Source of the DNA: Ornatilinea sp.
GTDB taxonomy: Bacteria > Chloroflexota > Anaerolineae > Anaerolineales > Anaerolineaceae
Direction of reading: 5' to 3'
NCBI GenBank assembly: GCA_018433975.1
Contig: JAHDQE010000088.1
Location: 1 to 43,554, forward strand
Length of the DNA stretch: 43,554 bases
Part shown: positions 17,471-26,288 of the stretch, in pieces
How the letters are laid out: each line of letters opens with the position of its first letter
How positions within the stretch are numbered: the stretch's first letter is position 1
Translations under genes and position numbers: made by a program
The notes under the pieces: model-generated
Told to the model about the DNA's origin: nothing
Databases searched by the model: none
Seen by the model: only the letters and a program-made list of their open reading frames with translations

Positions 17471-18226
17471 CTATATTTTATCCTGACAATGACATCCGGA
17501 TAATGAAGGTGATTTTAATGTATCGACAAAAATCTCTAAAATCTTTGATTTGAGAGACTCAATACCCTGCTCATACAAAACAATTTTTCCTCCCTGCACT
17601 CCGGCCGCCCAGTTGATCGAGAAAGCAATTGCAGCATAATGCAGCCCCAGTTCTCTTGCCAGCACTACTTCGGGCACGCCCGTCATTCCTACCACATCAG
17701 CGCCCAACATTCTGTACATTCTGATTTCCGCAGCGGTTTCAAATCGGGGGCCGTTGGTACAAACATACGTCCCACCTGAATGAAGGGGAATATTCTTCAT
17801 CTGCGCAATTTCCAAGGCTTTTTTACGAAGGCCTTCACAATACGGCTCCGTCATTTCCGTATGGACAAGCCCCGATTCCCCTCCATCGTAAAATGTTGAA
17901 ATCCTCCCGGACGTAAAATCAAGGAACTGATTCAACAGAATTAAAGACATCGGCGGCATTTTTTCATTAATGGAGCCAATGGCAAAAGTTGCCATAACCC
18001 GTTCCACACCCAGATCTTTCAGGGCACGAATATTGGCTCGATAGTTGATCTTATGAGGCGGAACGCTATGGTCAACCCCGTGCCGAGCCAGGAAAACCAA
18101 ATCTTCATAATCCCCCTCCCCAAAGAACAGCCTGGCATCCCCATAGTAAGTATGGATAATTTCCTCTTGAAATTTTCCACCAGAGATACTATCAAACCCG
18201 GTACCGCCAATGATTGCTACGCGCAT
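17471..18226 (-). CDS. mtnP: MTA/MTI phosphorylase, probably 6-oxopurine type
   Basis: A 251-residue PNP/MTAP-family phosphorylase: GGTGF at residues 7-11 and RHG at 48-50 for phosphate, TNGPRFET (157-164), GMTGVPE (180-186). In human MTAP the base-recognition loop carries two Asp (D220, D222) that select adenine. Here the aligned segment is FSINWAAG, giving Asn205 and Ala207, the pattern of phosphorylases that take 6-oxopurines. With the adjacent deaminase mtaD, the natural substrate is therefore likely methylthioinosine, giving hypoxanthine and methylthioribose-1-phosphate. The tail ends with a small CHC motif of unknown role. Confidence 0.88.
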   Translation of the reverse strand: MRVAIIGGTGFDSISGGKFQEEIIHTYYGDARLFFGEGDYEDLVFLARHGVDHSVPPHKINYRANIRALKDLGVERVMATFAIGSINEKMPPMSLILLNQFLDFTSGRISTFYDGGESGLVHTEMTEPYCEGLRKKALEIAQMKNIPLHSGGTYVCTNGPRFETAAEIRMYRMLGADVVGMTGVPEVVLARELGLHYAAIAFSINWAAGVQGGKIVLYEQGIESLKSKILEIFVDTLKSPSLSGCHCQDKI

Positions 18227-18284
18227 CTTTCAACCTCCTGCACAAAAAATATCCTTTTGCGATTTCAGAAAAAGCGTCTGGACT

Positions 18285-18313
18285 TATAAACCTATGGGCC
18301 CCTCACTTCACAA
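18285..18313 (-). promoter_or_regulatory. Possible promoter of mtnP-mtaD
   Basis: Minus strand TTGTGA (18313-18308), 17-nt spacer, TTTATA (18290-18285). The match is moderate, and it lies about 60 nt upstream of mtnP. Confidence 0.35.
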
Positions 18314-18426
18314 ATCATACTTACACCAGTATACGCTATTGAGTGTACAAGTTAAATAATTTTATCGAATATGTATTAAACTATACATATCGAATTGTTT
18401 ATACAACTTTGCGGAAAGGTGTCAAG

Positions 18427-19152
18427 GTGTTACGTAACCACGACTATAAAGGGAAGCTTATTGTCGTTGAAGGAATCGACGGAAGCGGAAAATCAACTCA
18501 AATAGACCTGTTATTCAAATCATTACAGGCAGGAACCCGTACCGTTTTCTTTACCGAGTGGAATTCCTCTGAAATTGTCAAAAGCACCACCAAGCTTGGT
18601 AAGAAAAAGAAAATACTGACGCCCACAACATTCAGCTTACTTCAGGCCACAGATTTCGCTGAACGATGGGAAAACAACATGCTGCCTATTTTAAAAGCAG
18701 GCGCGATTGTGCTGGCCGACAGATATGCTTTCACTGCTTTCGCAAGAGATGTGGCCAGAGGGGTTGATCCGAAATGGGTGCGCAATTTATACTCTTTTGC
18801 ACCACAGCCCGACCTTGTATTCTATTTCAGAGTACCTCTGGATATTTCAGTGGAAAGAATCCTTGCGGGGCGCAGCAAGATTAAATATTATGAAGCCGGA
18901 ATGGATCTGGGATTATCCGAGAATCATGTTACGAGTTTCCGGCTTTTCCAACAACGCATCCAAAATGAATATGAGAATATGATTGATGAATTTAATTTCA
19001 CGGTCATTGATGGAACGCTACCGGTCGAAGAGCAGCAAACCGAGTTACGCCGTATCATCCGGAACTCGCTCAGAGGCTGGAAAGGACTGCCCAACCCAAT
19101 GCGTCCTCCTCGCCGCCGAAAAACAAACGTGGCCAAGAAAACTGAGGAATAA
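18427..19152 (+). CDS. Thymidylate-kinase-fold P-loop kinase (copy 1)
   Basis: A 241-residue cytoplasmic protein. Walker A GIDGSGKST is at residues 16-24, with a DRY motif (ADRYAFTAFARDVARG) as in dTMP kinases and the related PPK2 polyphosphate kinases. GTG start at 18427 is chosen for GGAAAGG upstream and because it begins just before the conserved KLIVVEG strand; a further-upstream GTG would add 28 residues without homology. The C terminus adds a basic tail (PPRRRKTNVAKK). Next to it is a second, diverged copy, and the run continues with CHAD, metallophosphoesterase and HD genes. The family name is secure; true dTMP kinase activity is uncertain given this setting. Confidence 0.8.
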   Translation: MLRNHDYKGKLIVVEGIDGSGKSTQIDLLFKSLQAGTRTVFFTEWNSSEIVKSTTKLGKKKKILTPTTFSLLQATDFAERWENNMLPILKAGAIVLADRYAFTAFARDVARGVDPKWVRNLYSFAPQPDLVFYFRVPLDISVERILAGRSKIKYYEAGMDLGLSENHVTSFRLFQQRIQNEYENMIDEFNFTVIDGTLPVEEQQTELRRIIRNSLRGWKGLPNPMRPPRRRKTNVAKKTEE

Positions 19153-19163
19153 ACAGGGAAAAG

Positions 19164-19865
19164 ATGATGATGGATCGAGTTGAATTTTACGGAGCAGGAT
19201 TCCCCTATAACCCAATCGACGAATTACCCGGCAAACTGATTGTCTTAGAGGGAACAGATGGCGTTGGAAGGTCTACCCAAATTGAAATGCTGCGAGCCTG
19301 GCTTGAAAAACAAGGTCATGCCATTTCCAATACAGGTCTGAAGCGGTCCCCGCTGACCGGTCCGGGTATGAATGTGGCGAAAATGGGGAATACCTTCACC
19401 CCCATTACGATGAGCCTATTTTATGCCGCAGATTTTGCAGACCGGCTTGAGAATCAGATCATTCCGGCTCTGAAAGCGGGCTTTATTGTACTTTCGGACC
19501 GTTATTTTTATTCAATTATGGCGCGTGACATCGTGCGGGGAGCAGACCCCCAATGGGCACGTAAAGTATATGGTTTTGCGTTAAAGCCCGATTTAATCAT
19601 CTATTTGAAAGCGGATATTGAGACCCTGGTTTCCAGAATTGTAAACGGACGAGGATTCAATTATTGGGAAGCGGGAATGGATATCCGAAAAACAGATAAT
19701 CTTTACGACAGCTTCTGCCTTTATCAATCCGAACTCATCAAACAATTTGAAATCATGGCCGGTGAATATGGGTTCATTACCATCGACGCTTCCCGACCTA
19801 TCCATGCCGTGTTTGCTGATTTAAAAAAGGTCATTAAAACTCATTTACAGATCACAAACCCTTAA
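19164..19865 (+). CDS. Thymidylate-kinase-fold protein with Arg in the P-loop (copy 2)
   Basis: A 233-residue paralogue of the preceding gene, 11 nt downstream. The P-loop reads GTDGVGRST (residues 30-38): the nearly invariant Lys is Arg36. The rest of the active-site frame is kept (DRYFYSIMARDIVRGA, a Gln after the P-loop Thr, and a REA-like lid region). The change could reduce or alter nucleotide binding, making this a regulatory subunit of copy 1 or an enzyme with different chemistry. Three consecutive ATG codons make the exact start uncertain by 6 nt; AGGGAA precedes them. Confidence 0.78.
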   Translation: MMMDRVEFYGAGFPYNPIDELPGKLIVLEGTDGVGRSTQIEMLRAWLEKQGHAISNTGLKRSPLTGPGMNVAKMGNTFTPITMSLFYAADFADRLENQIIPALKAGFIVLSDRYFYSIMARDIVRGADPQWARKVYGFALKPDLIIYLKADIETLVSRIVNGRGFNYWEAGMDIRKTDNLYDSFCLYQSELIKQFEIMAGEYGFITIDASRPIHAVFADLKKVIKTHLQITNP

Positions 19866-19886
19866 TACCATTGCTTTGAGAACCCT

Positions 19887-20906
19887 ATGAATCGAAAAAT
19901 GGAAGAGCGGACCTGTACCTTCGCTGCCTCGGTGATGTTGAAACATCTGATCAGTTTAAAGATGGAAATTGAGGGCGTTGAAACCGCAAACGATATTGAG
20001 TCCATTCACAGAATGCGCGTTGCTTCCAGGCGGCTTCGCTGTGCTTTCATGCTCTTTCAAAACTGCTTCCCTGAAAAAAAAATCTCCGGCTGGAAGAGCC
20101 AAATTCGTCAGGTCACGAAATCTCTAGGAGCAGCGCGGGATCTGGATGTCCAGATAGAAACCTTAAAAGCTGCCCAACAACACATTGAGCAAATACAACT
20201 GAGACCAGGAATCCACCGCCTGCAATTACGCCTCCAACAACGCAGAGAAAAAATGCAATCCCGGGTTATTCAAGCCATGGACGACCTCCGGAACAGCGGT
20301 GTTCTTGAGGAAATGGACACAAAGCTTTCTGCGCTTACTGAAAAAGGAGAGGGGACACAGCCCTACACCCTTCAATTGTATCAATTGGCCCACGAAGCAA
20401 TTACTGCCCATCTCAGTCATTTACACTCCTATGAAGCATTGATCGTTGACCCCGATGAGATTGAAGCATTACACGCTATGCGGATCGATGCAAAGCATCT
20501 TCGTTATACGCTTGAAATCTTTGCCCCTTTGTACCCCGGCTCAGAAGAATTTATCAAACTAACAAAAACTCTTCAGGAAGTCCTTGGGAATATTCACGAT
20601 TGCGATGTATGGATCGATTATTTACCCCGGTTCAGCCAAAAGGAAAGAGAGAGAACCAGAAATTATTACGGACATGAAGCACCGTTTAACCTCCTGCAGC
20701 CCGGTCTTACGCACTTCGCGCTGGTCCAAAAAGATTTGAGGGATCAACAATATACCCGGTTCATCAACTCGTGGAATACATGGAAAACCCAAAAAGTATG
20801 GGAAGATTTAAAAAATACGGTAGACCAACCCATTTCTTTTAAGAAAGAAGTCTATTCTCCTCCTCCCATCGACTATTCTAACGACGAACACCAACCCGAA
20901 GAATGA
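19887..20906 (+). CDS. CHAD-domain protein (polyphosphate-binding type)
   Basis: A 339-residue, highly charged, helical protein. It has the two CHAD repeats: a first motif IHRMRVASRRLR (residues 40-51) and a second LHAMRIDAKHLRY beginning just before His196. These conserved His/Arg/Lys line the basic groove shown to bind inorganic polyphosphate in other CHAD proteins. It lies 21 nt after the kinase-like gene and overlaps the next gene by 4 nt. Either of two nearby ATGs (19887 or 19899) could be the start. It probably localises to or senses polyphosphate granules. Confidence 0.87.
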   Translation: MNRKMEERTCTFAASVMLKHLISLKMEIEGVETANDIESIHRMRVASRRLRCAFMLFQNCFPEKKISGWKSQIRQVTKSLGAARDLDVQIETLKAAQQHIEQIQLRPGIHRLQLRLQQRREKMQSRVIQAMDDLRNSGVLEEMDTKLSALTEKGEGTQPYTLQLYQLAHEAITAHLSHLHSYEALIVDPDEIEALHAMRIDAKHLRYTLEIFAPLYPGSEEFIKLTKTLQEVLGNIHDCDVWIDYLPRFSQKERERTRNYYGHEAPFNLLQPGLTHFALVQKDLRDQQYTRFINSWNTWKTQKVWEDLKNTVDQPISFKKEVYSPPPIDYSNDEHQPEE

Positions 20907-21664
20907 TGCGAGCAGCGATAATCGGAGATATCCACGGCAATCTTCCCGCGCTCCAGGCAGTATTAAATCACGCCAGTTCACAATCCGTTGATGAAATCTG
21001 GGATATGGGCGATTCGGTCGGATATGGGGCTTTCCCGGAGGAAGTCGTTCAATTCCTGATGCACAGCAAAATTATCAGCATCCGGGGAAATTACGACACC
21101 AAAGTTTTGAAATTCGAACAGAAGAAAGAAAAGTGGAAAAAGAAGAAATTTCATGAGAAATGGCTGGCATTTAAGTTTGCTTACGAACACCTCTCCGATC
21201 CCAGCCGGCGCTATCTTCAATCTCTCCCGGAAGAAGTCCATCTGAAACGCGAAGGATGGCATGTTTTACTGACTCATGGCAGCCCGGGGCACCCAGAAGA
21301 ACACTTAACCCCGGAAACACCCCAAAGCCGGCTGGAAGAAATTTCCAACCAGATCACTGCTGACATCATCCTGTGCGGCCATTCTCACATCCCCTTCACC
21401 CGGCTTTCCGGTAAAACCCGGTTCATCAACGCCGGCAGCGTTGGCCGCCCGGATGACGGAGATCCCCGAGCTTCATACGGCATCGTGGAGCTTACAGCCC
21501 AAAACATCACCACCTGCCATTACCGCATTCCCTACGATGTAAACCGGTCGGTGAACGCCATACGCGAGTACGGTCTCCCCGAAACCTTCGCGCAAATGAT
21601 AATCCGCGGTTATAACCTCGACAAAATCTTAGAACAAAACCAAATTTCTGAAACTATTCCTTAA
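20903..21664 (+). CDS. Calcineurin-like metallophosphoesterase (YfcE/MJ0936-like)
   Basis: A 253-residue cytoplasmic two-metal phosphoesterase. Motifs in order: GDIHGN (residues 8-13), GDSVGYG, GNYD, THGS, GHSHIPF. All metal ligands are present. A Lys/Glu-rich insertion (EQKKEKWKKKKFHEK) sits where the family usually has a short loop. ATGA overlap with the CHAD gene indicates translational coupling, so its substrate may relate to polyphosphate or nucleotides; this is inference. Confidence 0.87.
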   Translation: MMRAAIIGDIHGNLPALQAVLNHASSQSVDEIWDMGDSVGYGAFPEEVVQFLMHSKIISIRGNYDTKVLKFEQKKEKWKKKKFHEKWLAFKFAYEHLSDPSRRYLQSLPEEVHLKREGWHVLLTHGSPGHPEEHLTPETPQSRLEEISNQITADIILCGHSHIPFTRLSGKTRFINAGSVGRPDDGDPRASYGIVELTAQNITTCHYRIPYDVNRSVNAIREYGLPETFAQMIIRGYNLDKILEQNQISETIP

Positions 21665-21694
21665 AAGCTGCTAAAGTACAAAGCGTTAAAAACG

Positions 21695-21723
21695 TTGACC
21701 CGGCATAAAAAAATGGTTATGCT
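21695..21723 (+). promoter_or_regulatory. Probable promoter of the HD-like gene
   Basis: TTGACC (21695-21700), 17-nt spacer, TATGCT (21718-21723), about 40 nt upstream of the ATG at 21765. The 100-nt gap after the metallophosphoesterase gene is consistent with a separate transcript. Confidence 0.5.
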
Positions 21724-21764
21724 GTATACAATCATTTTTCAGTTCATTCAAACACTTACAGGTT

Positions 21765-22376
21765 ATGAAATTTTCCGAGAATCTCACCCCAGAACAAAAA
21801 GAGGAATTAGCTTCAGTCTATGATCTGGCTGAAACCTGCAAATATGACGCGCATCATGCTAAATTTGTAACCGAGTTGTCCTTGCAGCTTTTTGATGTGC
21901 TGCGCGACGTGCACCATCTGGGGGATAAAGAACGATTCTGGTTGATTTGCGCAGGCCTGCTTCACAACATTGGTTGGGTTGAAGGGAAAAAACATGCCAA
22001 GAAATCCCAGCAAATCATCCTGAACACCTCCCTTCTCCACATGAAAAACAAAGAGCGCCTGATCATCGGCTCTATCTCCAGGTACCATTGTGGTGAAATT
22101 CCCGATATCCGGCATGATCACTTTGCTGCCCTCCGGCCCCAGGAACAAACCACTGCCATGATCCTTTCCGCAATCCTTCAAATAGCAGAAGCTCTGGACC
22201 ACACCCACCAGCAGAAATTTACTCAGTGCAAAATATCCGTCACAGAAAACAAGGTAAAACTTAAACTTAAAGCAAACGCCCCCTGCTCCGATGAGATCCA
22301 GCTTGCGAAAGACAGAAGCAAACTGCTGAGAGATGCCATCCGGCACAAAATCCAGTTTACCGTCACCCCTTCATAA
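21765..22376 (+). CDS. HD-superfamily protein resembling the Ppx/GppA C-terminal domain
   Basis: A 203-residue cytoplasmic protein. The arrangement HAKFVTELSLQLFDVL, LICAGLLHNIGW (LHNIG at 66-70; GppA proteins typically have LHEIG), a His-rich loop, SRYHCGEIP and ILQIAEALDHTHQQ follows the C-terminal helical domain of exopolyphosphatase/GppA. The N-terminal actin-like catalytic half is absent. It may act as a free-standing regulatory or hydrolase domain for polyphosphate or ppGpp metabolism. Its position beside CHAD and pst genes supports a phosphate link. The activity is not established. Confidence 0.75.
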   Translation: MKFSENLTPEQKEELASVYDLAETCKYDAHHAKFVTELSLQLFDVLRDVHHLGDKERFWLICAGLLHNIGWVEGKKHAKKSQQIILNTSLLHMKNKERLIIGSISRYHCGEIPDIRHDHFAALRPQEQTTAMILSAILQIAEALDHTHQQKFTQCKISVTENKVKLKLKANAPCSDEIQLAKDRSKLLRDAIRHKIQFTVTPS

Positions 22377-22410
22377 AAGATGCCAAAAGTTTATTCCCAT
22401 CCGCATTTAT

Positions 22411-22446
22411 AAAAAGAAGGTTGTCGCATAACAGGTGACAACCTTC
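22411..22446 (-). terminator. Terminator of the pst-phoU operon
   Basis: GAAGGTTGTC (22416-22425) pairs with GACAACCTTC (22437-22446) around an 11-nt loop. On the minus strand the stem is followed by CTTTTTATAA. It lies just after the phoU stop. Confidence 0.75.
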
Positions 22447-22468
22447 AGCAATCATAAGACATATTTTC

Positions 22469-23149
22469 TCAGCTGGATAACAATTCATCCAGGGATACAT
22501 CCAATTCTTTAATCTCTCCCGTTCCAATGAACAAAGTCCGTTCACAAATATTGCTGACTCTGTCGGCCATTCGTTCGATATTATGGGCTGCCCACATCAG
22601 CAAATTAGCCTGGTCAAATTTATCAGGATTTTTTATGACATAATCAATCAGATCACGATAAAGATCATTATAGGCTTGATCCACCTGGTCATCTTGCTTT
22701 GGAATTTCTCCGGCAGTATCCATGTCCACTTCAATAAATGCCCGAACTGCCTGATCCAGCATTGAAACTGCAATTTCTGCCATCCGCGGAAGATAATCCA
22801 CCTGGGGCAAAAGAGGTTGATTCCCCATCAGCAGGTTAATTTTCGCAATCCCTTTTGCATAATCGCCCATTCTTTCCAACTCGGTGATCAGTTCAAGAAT
22901 AGAAGCTGCTACCCGCAAATCCACAGCTAGAGGCGCTTGTGTGGCAATAAATGTGATGCACTCCCGTTCAATGGCATAGCGCTTCTCGTTGATATACGCA
23001 TCCCCCTGGTAAATATTTTTTGAAGTAGAAAGATCTCGCTCTTTCAGTGCAGAAACGGATGAAAGCATTGCGCGCTTCACCATTTCTTCAAGGATACTGA
23101 CTTCCTGCAAAAGCTCTTTAATTTTTTGATCCAGAATTACCCGTGTCAT
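22469..23149 (-). CDS. phoU: Phosphate transport regulator PhoU
   Basis: A 226-residue all-helical cytoplasmic protein with the two PhoU repeats (each with an ERMGDYAKGI or ERMADRVSNICER type metal-binding helix). It links the Pst transporter to the PhoR/PhoB-type two-component system and restrains phosphate uptake. Last gene of the pst operon, 21 nt after pstB. No phoR/phoB is in the window. Confidence 0.94.
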   Translation of the reverse strand: MTRVILDQKIKELLQEVSILEEMVKRAMLSSVSALKERDLSTSKNIYQGDAYINEKRYAIERECITFIATQAPLAVDLRVAASILELITELERMGDYAKGIAKINLLMGNQPLLPQVDYLPRMAEIAVSMLDQAVRAFIEVDMDTAGEIPKQDDQVDQAYNDLYRDLIDYVIKNPDKFDQANLLMWAAHNIERMADRVSNICERTLFIGTGEIKELDVSLDELLSS

Positions 23150-23170
23150 TCGTTCCTCATTTCTTAAAAC

Positions 23171-23941
23171 CTAGCCAAATCGCCCGGTAATATACTCTTC
23201 AGTGATTTTCTCTTTCGGATTGGTAAACAGAATCTCCGTCGGACCAAACTCGACCAGATAACCGGCTCGATCTTCACCCATATTGAAAAACGCCGTGTAA
23301 TCCGAGGAACGCGCAGCCTGCTGCATGTTATGCGTGACAATCACAATCGTGTAATTTTCTTTCAATGTCTGGATCAGATCTTCAATACGCAGCGTTGCAA
23401 TTGGATCCAGAGCAGACGCCGGTTCATCCATCAGGATGATTTCCGGTTCCACCGCCAATGCCCGCGCAATGCACAGCCGCTGCTGCTGTCCACCGGAAAG
23501 GGCCAGCCCCGATTTATCCAGATCATCCTTAACTTCGTCCCACAGCGCGGCCTGCACCAGACTGCGCTCAACAATTTCTGAAAGTACGCTGGTATCTTTT
23601 TCCCCGTGCATGCGTGGGCCATAGGCCACATTGTCAAAAATAGACTTGGGGAAGGGATTGGGCCTCTGGAAAACCATCCCCACCCGCCTGCGCAGGTCCA
23701 CCACATCCAGCTCTAACAAATCCTCACCTTCAAGATAGACGTTGCCATTGGTATGGACATTGGGGATCAAATCGTTCATCCGGTTAATGGACCGAATAAA
23801 AGTGCTTTTTCCACATCCGGAGGGGCCAATAATTGCAGTAATGCGGTTTTCAGGAATCTCAATATTGATATCCCTTAACGCTCGAAAATTTCCATAAAAA
23901 AAGTCAAAATCTTTTACATTTAGTTTAGTCTTCATATTCAA
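23171..23941 (-). CDS. pstB: Phosphate ABC transporter ATPase PstB
   Basis: A 256-residue ATPase. Walker A GPSGCGKST is at residues 39-47, followed by the PstB-specific IRSINRMNDL; signature LSGGQQQRLCIARAL; Walker B IILMDEPASALDP; switch VTHNMQQAAR. Full length with normal domain order. The start lies 3 nt after the pstA stop on the minus strand. Confidence 0.96.
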   Translation of the reverse strand: MNMKTKLNVKDFDFFYGNFRALRDINIEIPENRITAIIGPSGCGKSTFIRSINRMNDLIPNVHTNGNVYLEGEDLLELDVVDLRRRVGMVFQRPNPFPKSIFDNVAYGPRMHGEKDTSVLSEIVERSLVQAALWDEVKDDLDKSGLALSGGQQQRLCIARALAVEPEIILMDEPASALDPIATLRIEDLIQTLKENYTIVIVTHNMQQAARSSDYTAFFNMGEDRAGYLVEFGPTEILFTNPKEKITEEYITGRFG

Positions 23942-23944
23942 CGC

Positions 23945-24877
23945 CTATAGTTTCCCAATTGCGCGGGCCGTCAACTTCCTTGAAGTATAGTTTATCACCA
24001 GGTTCAAAATGATAATAGAGAAAATGAGTATTGCTGCGGTGCCCATGGCTTTATCAAAAGCCCGGGTTTCTGACGCCAGCATATAAACATGCAAAGCCAT
24101 TGTCCGGCCTGAGCTTAACAAATTCTTTGGCAGCCGGTAGCTTCCGCCCAGGGTCACCCAGAAGATGGCCGTCTCAGCAATAATTCTCCCCACGCTCAAT
24201 ACGACACCGGTAATAATACCAGGAGTTGCCGCGGGAAGAACAACATTCCACATGGTCTGCCACTTTGTCGCCCCCAGCGCAAGACTGCCTTCCCGGTAGG
24301 ATCGCGGTACAGTCAATAAAGCCTCTTCCGAAGTGCGAATAATCACGGGCAGAACCAGACAGGCTCCACTGAGGCCCGCGGAAAGCAGGGAAAATTTCAA
24401 CTTCATTGCCGAAACAAACAACGCAAACCCAAACAACCCAAAAATGATCGACGGTACACCGGCCAAAATCTCGACGCCATTGCGGGCGATTTTGATCAGA
24501 AACGCGACCAATTTGCTCTCACGCTCTGCCTCACCAGCATACTCAACCAGATAGACCGCCGCGCCCACACCTAAAGGCGTGGCAATCGAGATTGTTAACA
24601 CTACCAGATATAACGTAGTCACAATCGTCGTGGACATTCCCCCCTCGCCGGAAACTCCACCCGCCGGTCTGGTTGTCAGGAATTCCAAATTGATAACCTT
24701 TAACCCCTGAACCATCACATAACCAATGATCCAGACCAATGCCAAAAGAGTCAGGATGGCGCACAACCAGACCAGAGCATACCCAAAGGTCTGTCCCATT
24801 TTCCGCATGGTCAGATTTTTGGCGTGTTTATCTGCTGTTTCTTTTTCTTGCATCATCGATGTTTGTATCCTGTTCAT
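23945..24877 (-). CDS. pstA: Phosphate ABC permease PstA
   Basis: A 310-residue membrane protein with six core segments and the EAA-loop SLALGATKWQTMWNVVLPAA, plus the PstA-typical SGEGGMSTTIVTTLYL after segment I and GGSYRLP near the end. It forms the channel with PstC. ATG start with AGGA upstream; 10 nt after pstC. Confidence 0.95.
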   Translation of the reverse strand: MNRIQTSMMQEKETADKHAKNLTMRKMGQTFGYALVWLCAILTLLALVWIIGYVMVQGLKVINLEFLTTRPAGGVSGEGGMSTTIVTTLYLVVLTISIATPLGVGAAVYLVEYAGEAERESKLVAFLIKIARNGVEILAGVPSIIFGLFGFALFVSAMKLKFSLLSAGLSGACLVLPVIIRTSEEALLTVPRSYREGSLALGATKWQTMWNVVLPAATPGIITGVVLSVGRIIAETAIFWVTLGGSYRLPKNLLSSGRTMALHVYMLASETRAFDKAMGTAAILIFSIIILNLVINYTSRKLTARAIGKL

Positions 24878-24887
24878 TAAATTCCTC

Positions 24888-26267
24888 TTACGATCTTTTT
24901 CTCATCAAATATCTCGCAACGCTGTTGACAAGAAATATCATGATGAAAAGAAGTATCCCGGTGAAAAACAACGCGCTGCGGTGTGCTCCAGCCGCGTAAT
25001 TAATTTCAACCGCCACATTTCCTGTCAAAGTTCTGGCGGTATTCAAAATTAAAGTCAATGGATTATTCGTTAGTGGTTTGGGGATGGCGATTGAGTTCCC
25101 AATGACCATGATCACGGCCATCGTCTCACCCAAAGCACGGCCAATACCCAAAATGACCGCCGCGATCAAACCTGACCGGGCAGCCGGAAGAATCACATTG
25201 ACAATGGTTTGCCAATGCGTTGCGCCTAATGCCAAAGAACCCTGTTTAAACTCATGGGGAACTGCCCGAATGGCATCTTCGGCAATATTAGTCACAGTGG
25301 GAATGATCATGATTGCCAGCACAATGGATGCATTCAAAATTCCAAATCCGGAGTTATGGGACACGGGAATTTCACGAATCAATGGCGCAAGAACAACCAT
25401 TCCAAATAAACCATACACCACGGACGGGATCCCTGCCAGGAGTTCAATCGCCGGGCGCAGAAACTCACGAACTGCCCCCGGGGCAACTTCGGCCAAAAGC
25501 ACCGCAGTCCCAATGGAGAGCGGCACACCAAGAACCGTCGCGCCAAATGTTGACAGGATCGAGCCAATGATCATGGGGATCAGCCCAAATTGAGCCCCTT
25601 CCTCACCAATGATGGACCCCGGACGCCAGATCGTCCCCGTCAGCATGGCCCCCAGCCCAATCTCCTGAATGGATAACCAGGCTTCCTGCATGGTGAAGAA
25701 AATGATCAGAAAAACGATCAGGATCGAGGACAACGCAGTAATCAGTAAAACGATCCGGACGGAACGATCAACCTGATTACGCTGCGCAGGGTTCGCATCA
25801 AAATATGGACTGGCTTTCATCAAAATGTATAGAAAAACAGCCGGAATTGCTCCATATTCAACCAGATGGAGGAATCCTTTCATCAAAATTGTTGCGATCT
25901 CTCCCCCCGAGACAACCTGCTCCCCTGCAAAGATCTGTGAAGAAATATCAAACAACAAGCTGACAAGAAGATAAATCAGGCCCAGACCAATCACAGCAAT
26001 CAACCCTGTCCTGGCCCAATCCTTATGCTTCCACATTCCAAAAGCTAACAAACCACTGATCACTGCGACCCAGACTGCTCCCAGGTCACTCACAACCGGT
26101 CCTGAAGGCAATTCCCCACCTGGATTTGCGGCCCAATAAATTCCACCCCCAAAGGCCCCCAGAGACATTACTCCCAATATAACCGCAGAGATAATCCCCA
26201 CCAACCGGCCTTTTGGCATTGTTCCCATTCTTGCAGACAAAGCGTTGCTTTTATGTGTTTCACTCAT
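24888..26267 (-). CDS. pstC: Phosphate ABC permease PstC with extended N terminus
   Basis: A 459-residue membrane protein; typical PstC has about 300. The PstC core begins near residue 165 and includes the EAA-loop SLALGATHWQTIVNVILPAA. The first about 160 residues add roughly four membrane segments (about 22-50, 64-80, 90-112, 135-155) not seen in standard PstC. Their role is unknown; they could mediate assembly with the duplicated PstS or a lipid contact. Start with a weak GGATAG. A stable stem-loop lies upstream, between pstS and pstC. Confidence 0.92.
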   Translation of the reverse strand: MSETHKSNALSARMGTMPKGRLVGIISAVILGVMSLGAFGGGIYWAANPGGELPSGPVVSDLGAVWVAVISGLLAFGMWKHKDWARTGLIAVIGLGLIYLLVSLLFDISSQIFAGEQVVSGGEIATILMKGFLHLVEYGAIPAVFLYILMKASPYFDANPAQRNQVDRSVRIVLLITALSSILIVFLIIFFTMQEAWLSIQEIGLGAMLTGTIWRPGSIIGEEGAQFGLIPMIIGSILSTFGATVLGVPLSIGTAVLLAEVAPGAVREFLRPAIELLAGIPSVVYGLFGMVVLAPLIREIPVSHNSGFGILNASIVLAIMIIPTVTNIAEDAIRAVPHEFKQGSLALGATHWQTIVNVILPAARSGLIAAVILGIGRALGETMAVIMVIGNSIAIPKPLTNNPLTLILNTARTLTGNVAVEINYAAGAHRSALFFTGILLFIMIFLVNSVARYLMRKRS

Positions 26268-26288
26268 GTTCTATCCATAAACTATTTT

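Noticed and set aside
18343..18426. An earlier GTG start for the first TMPK-like gene
   Set aside because: It would add 28 residues without homology; the GTG at 18427 has a good ribosome-binding site and fits the family start.
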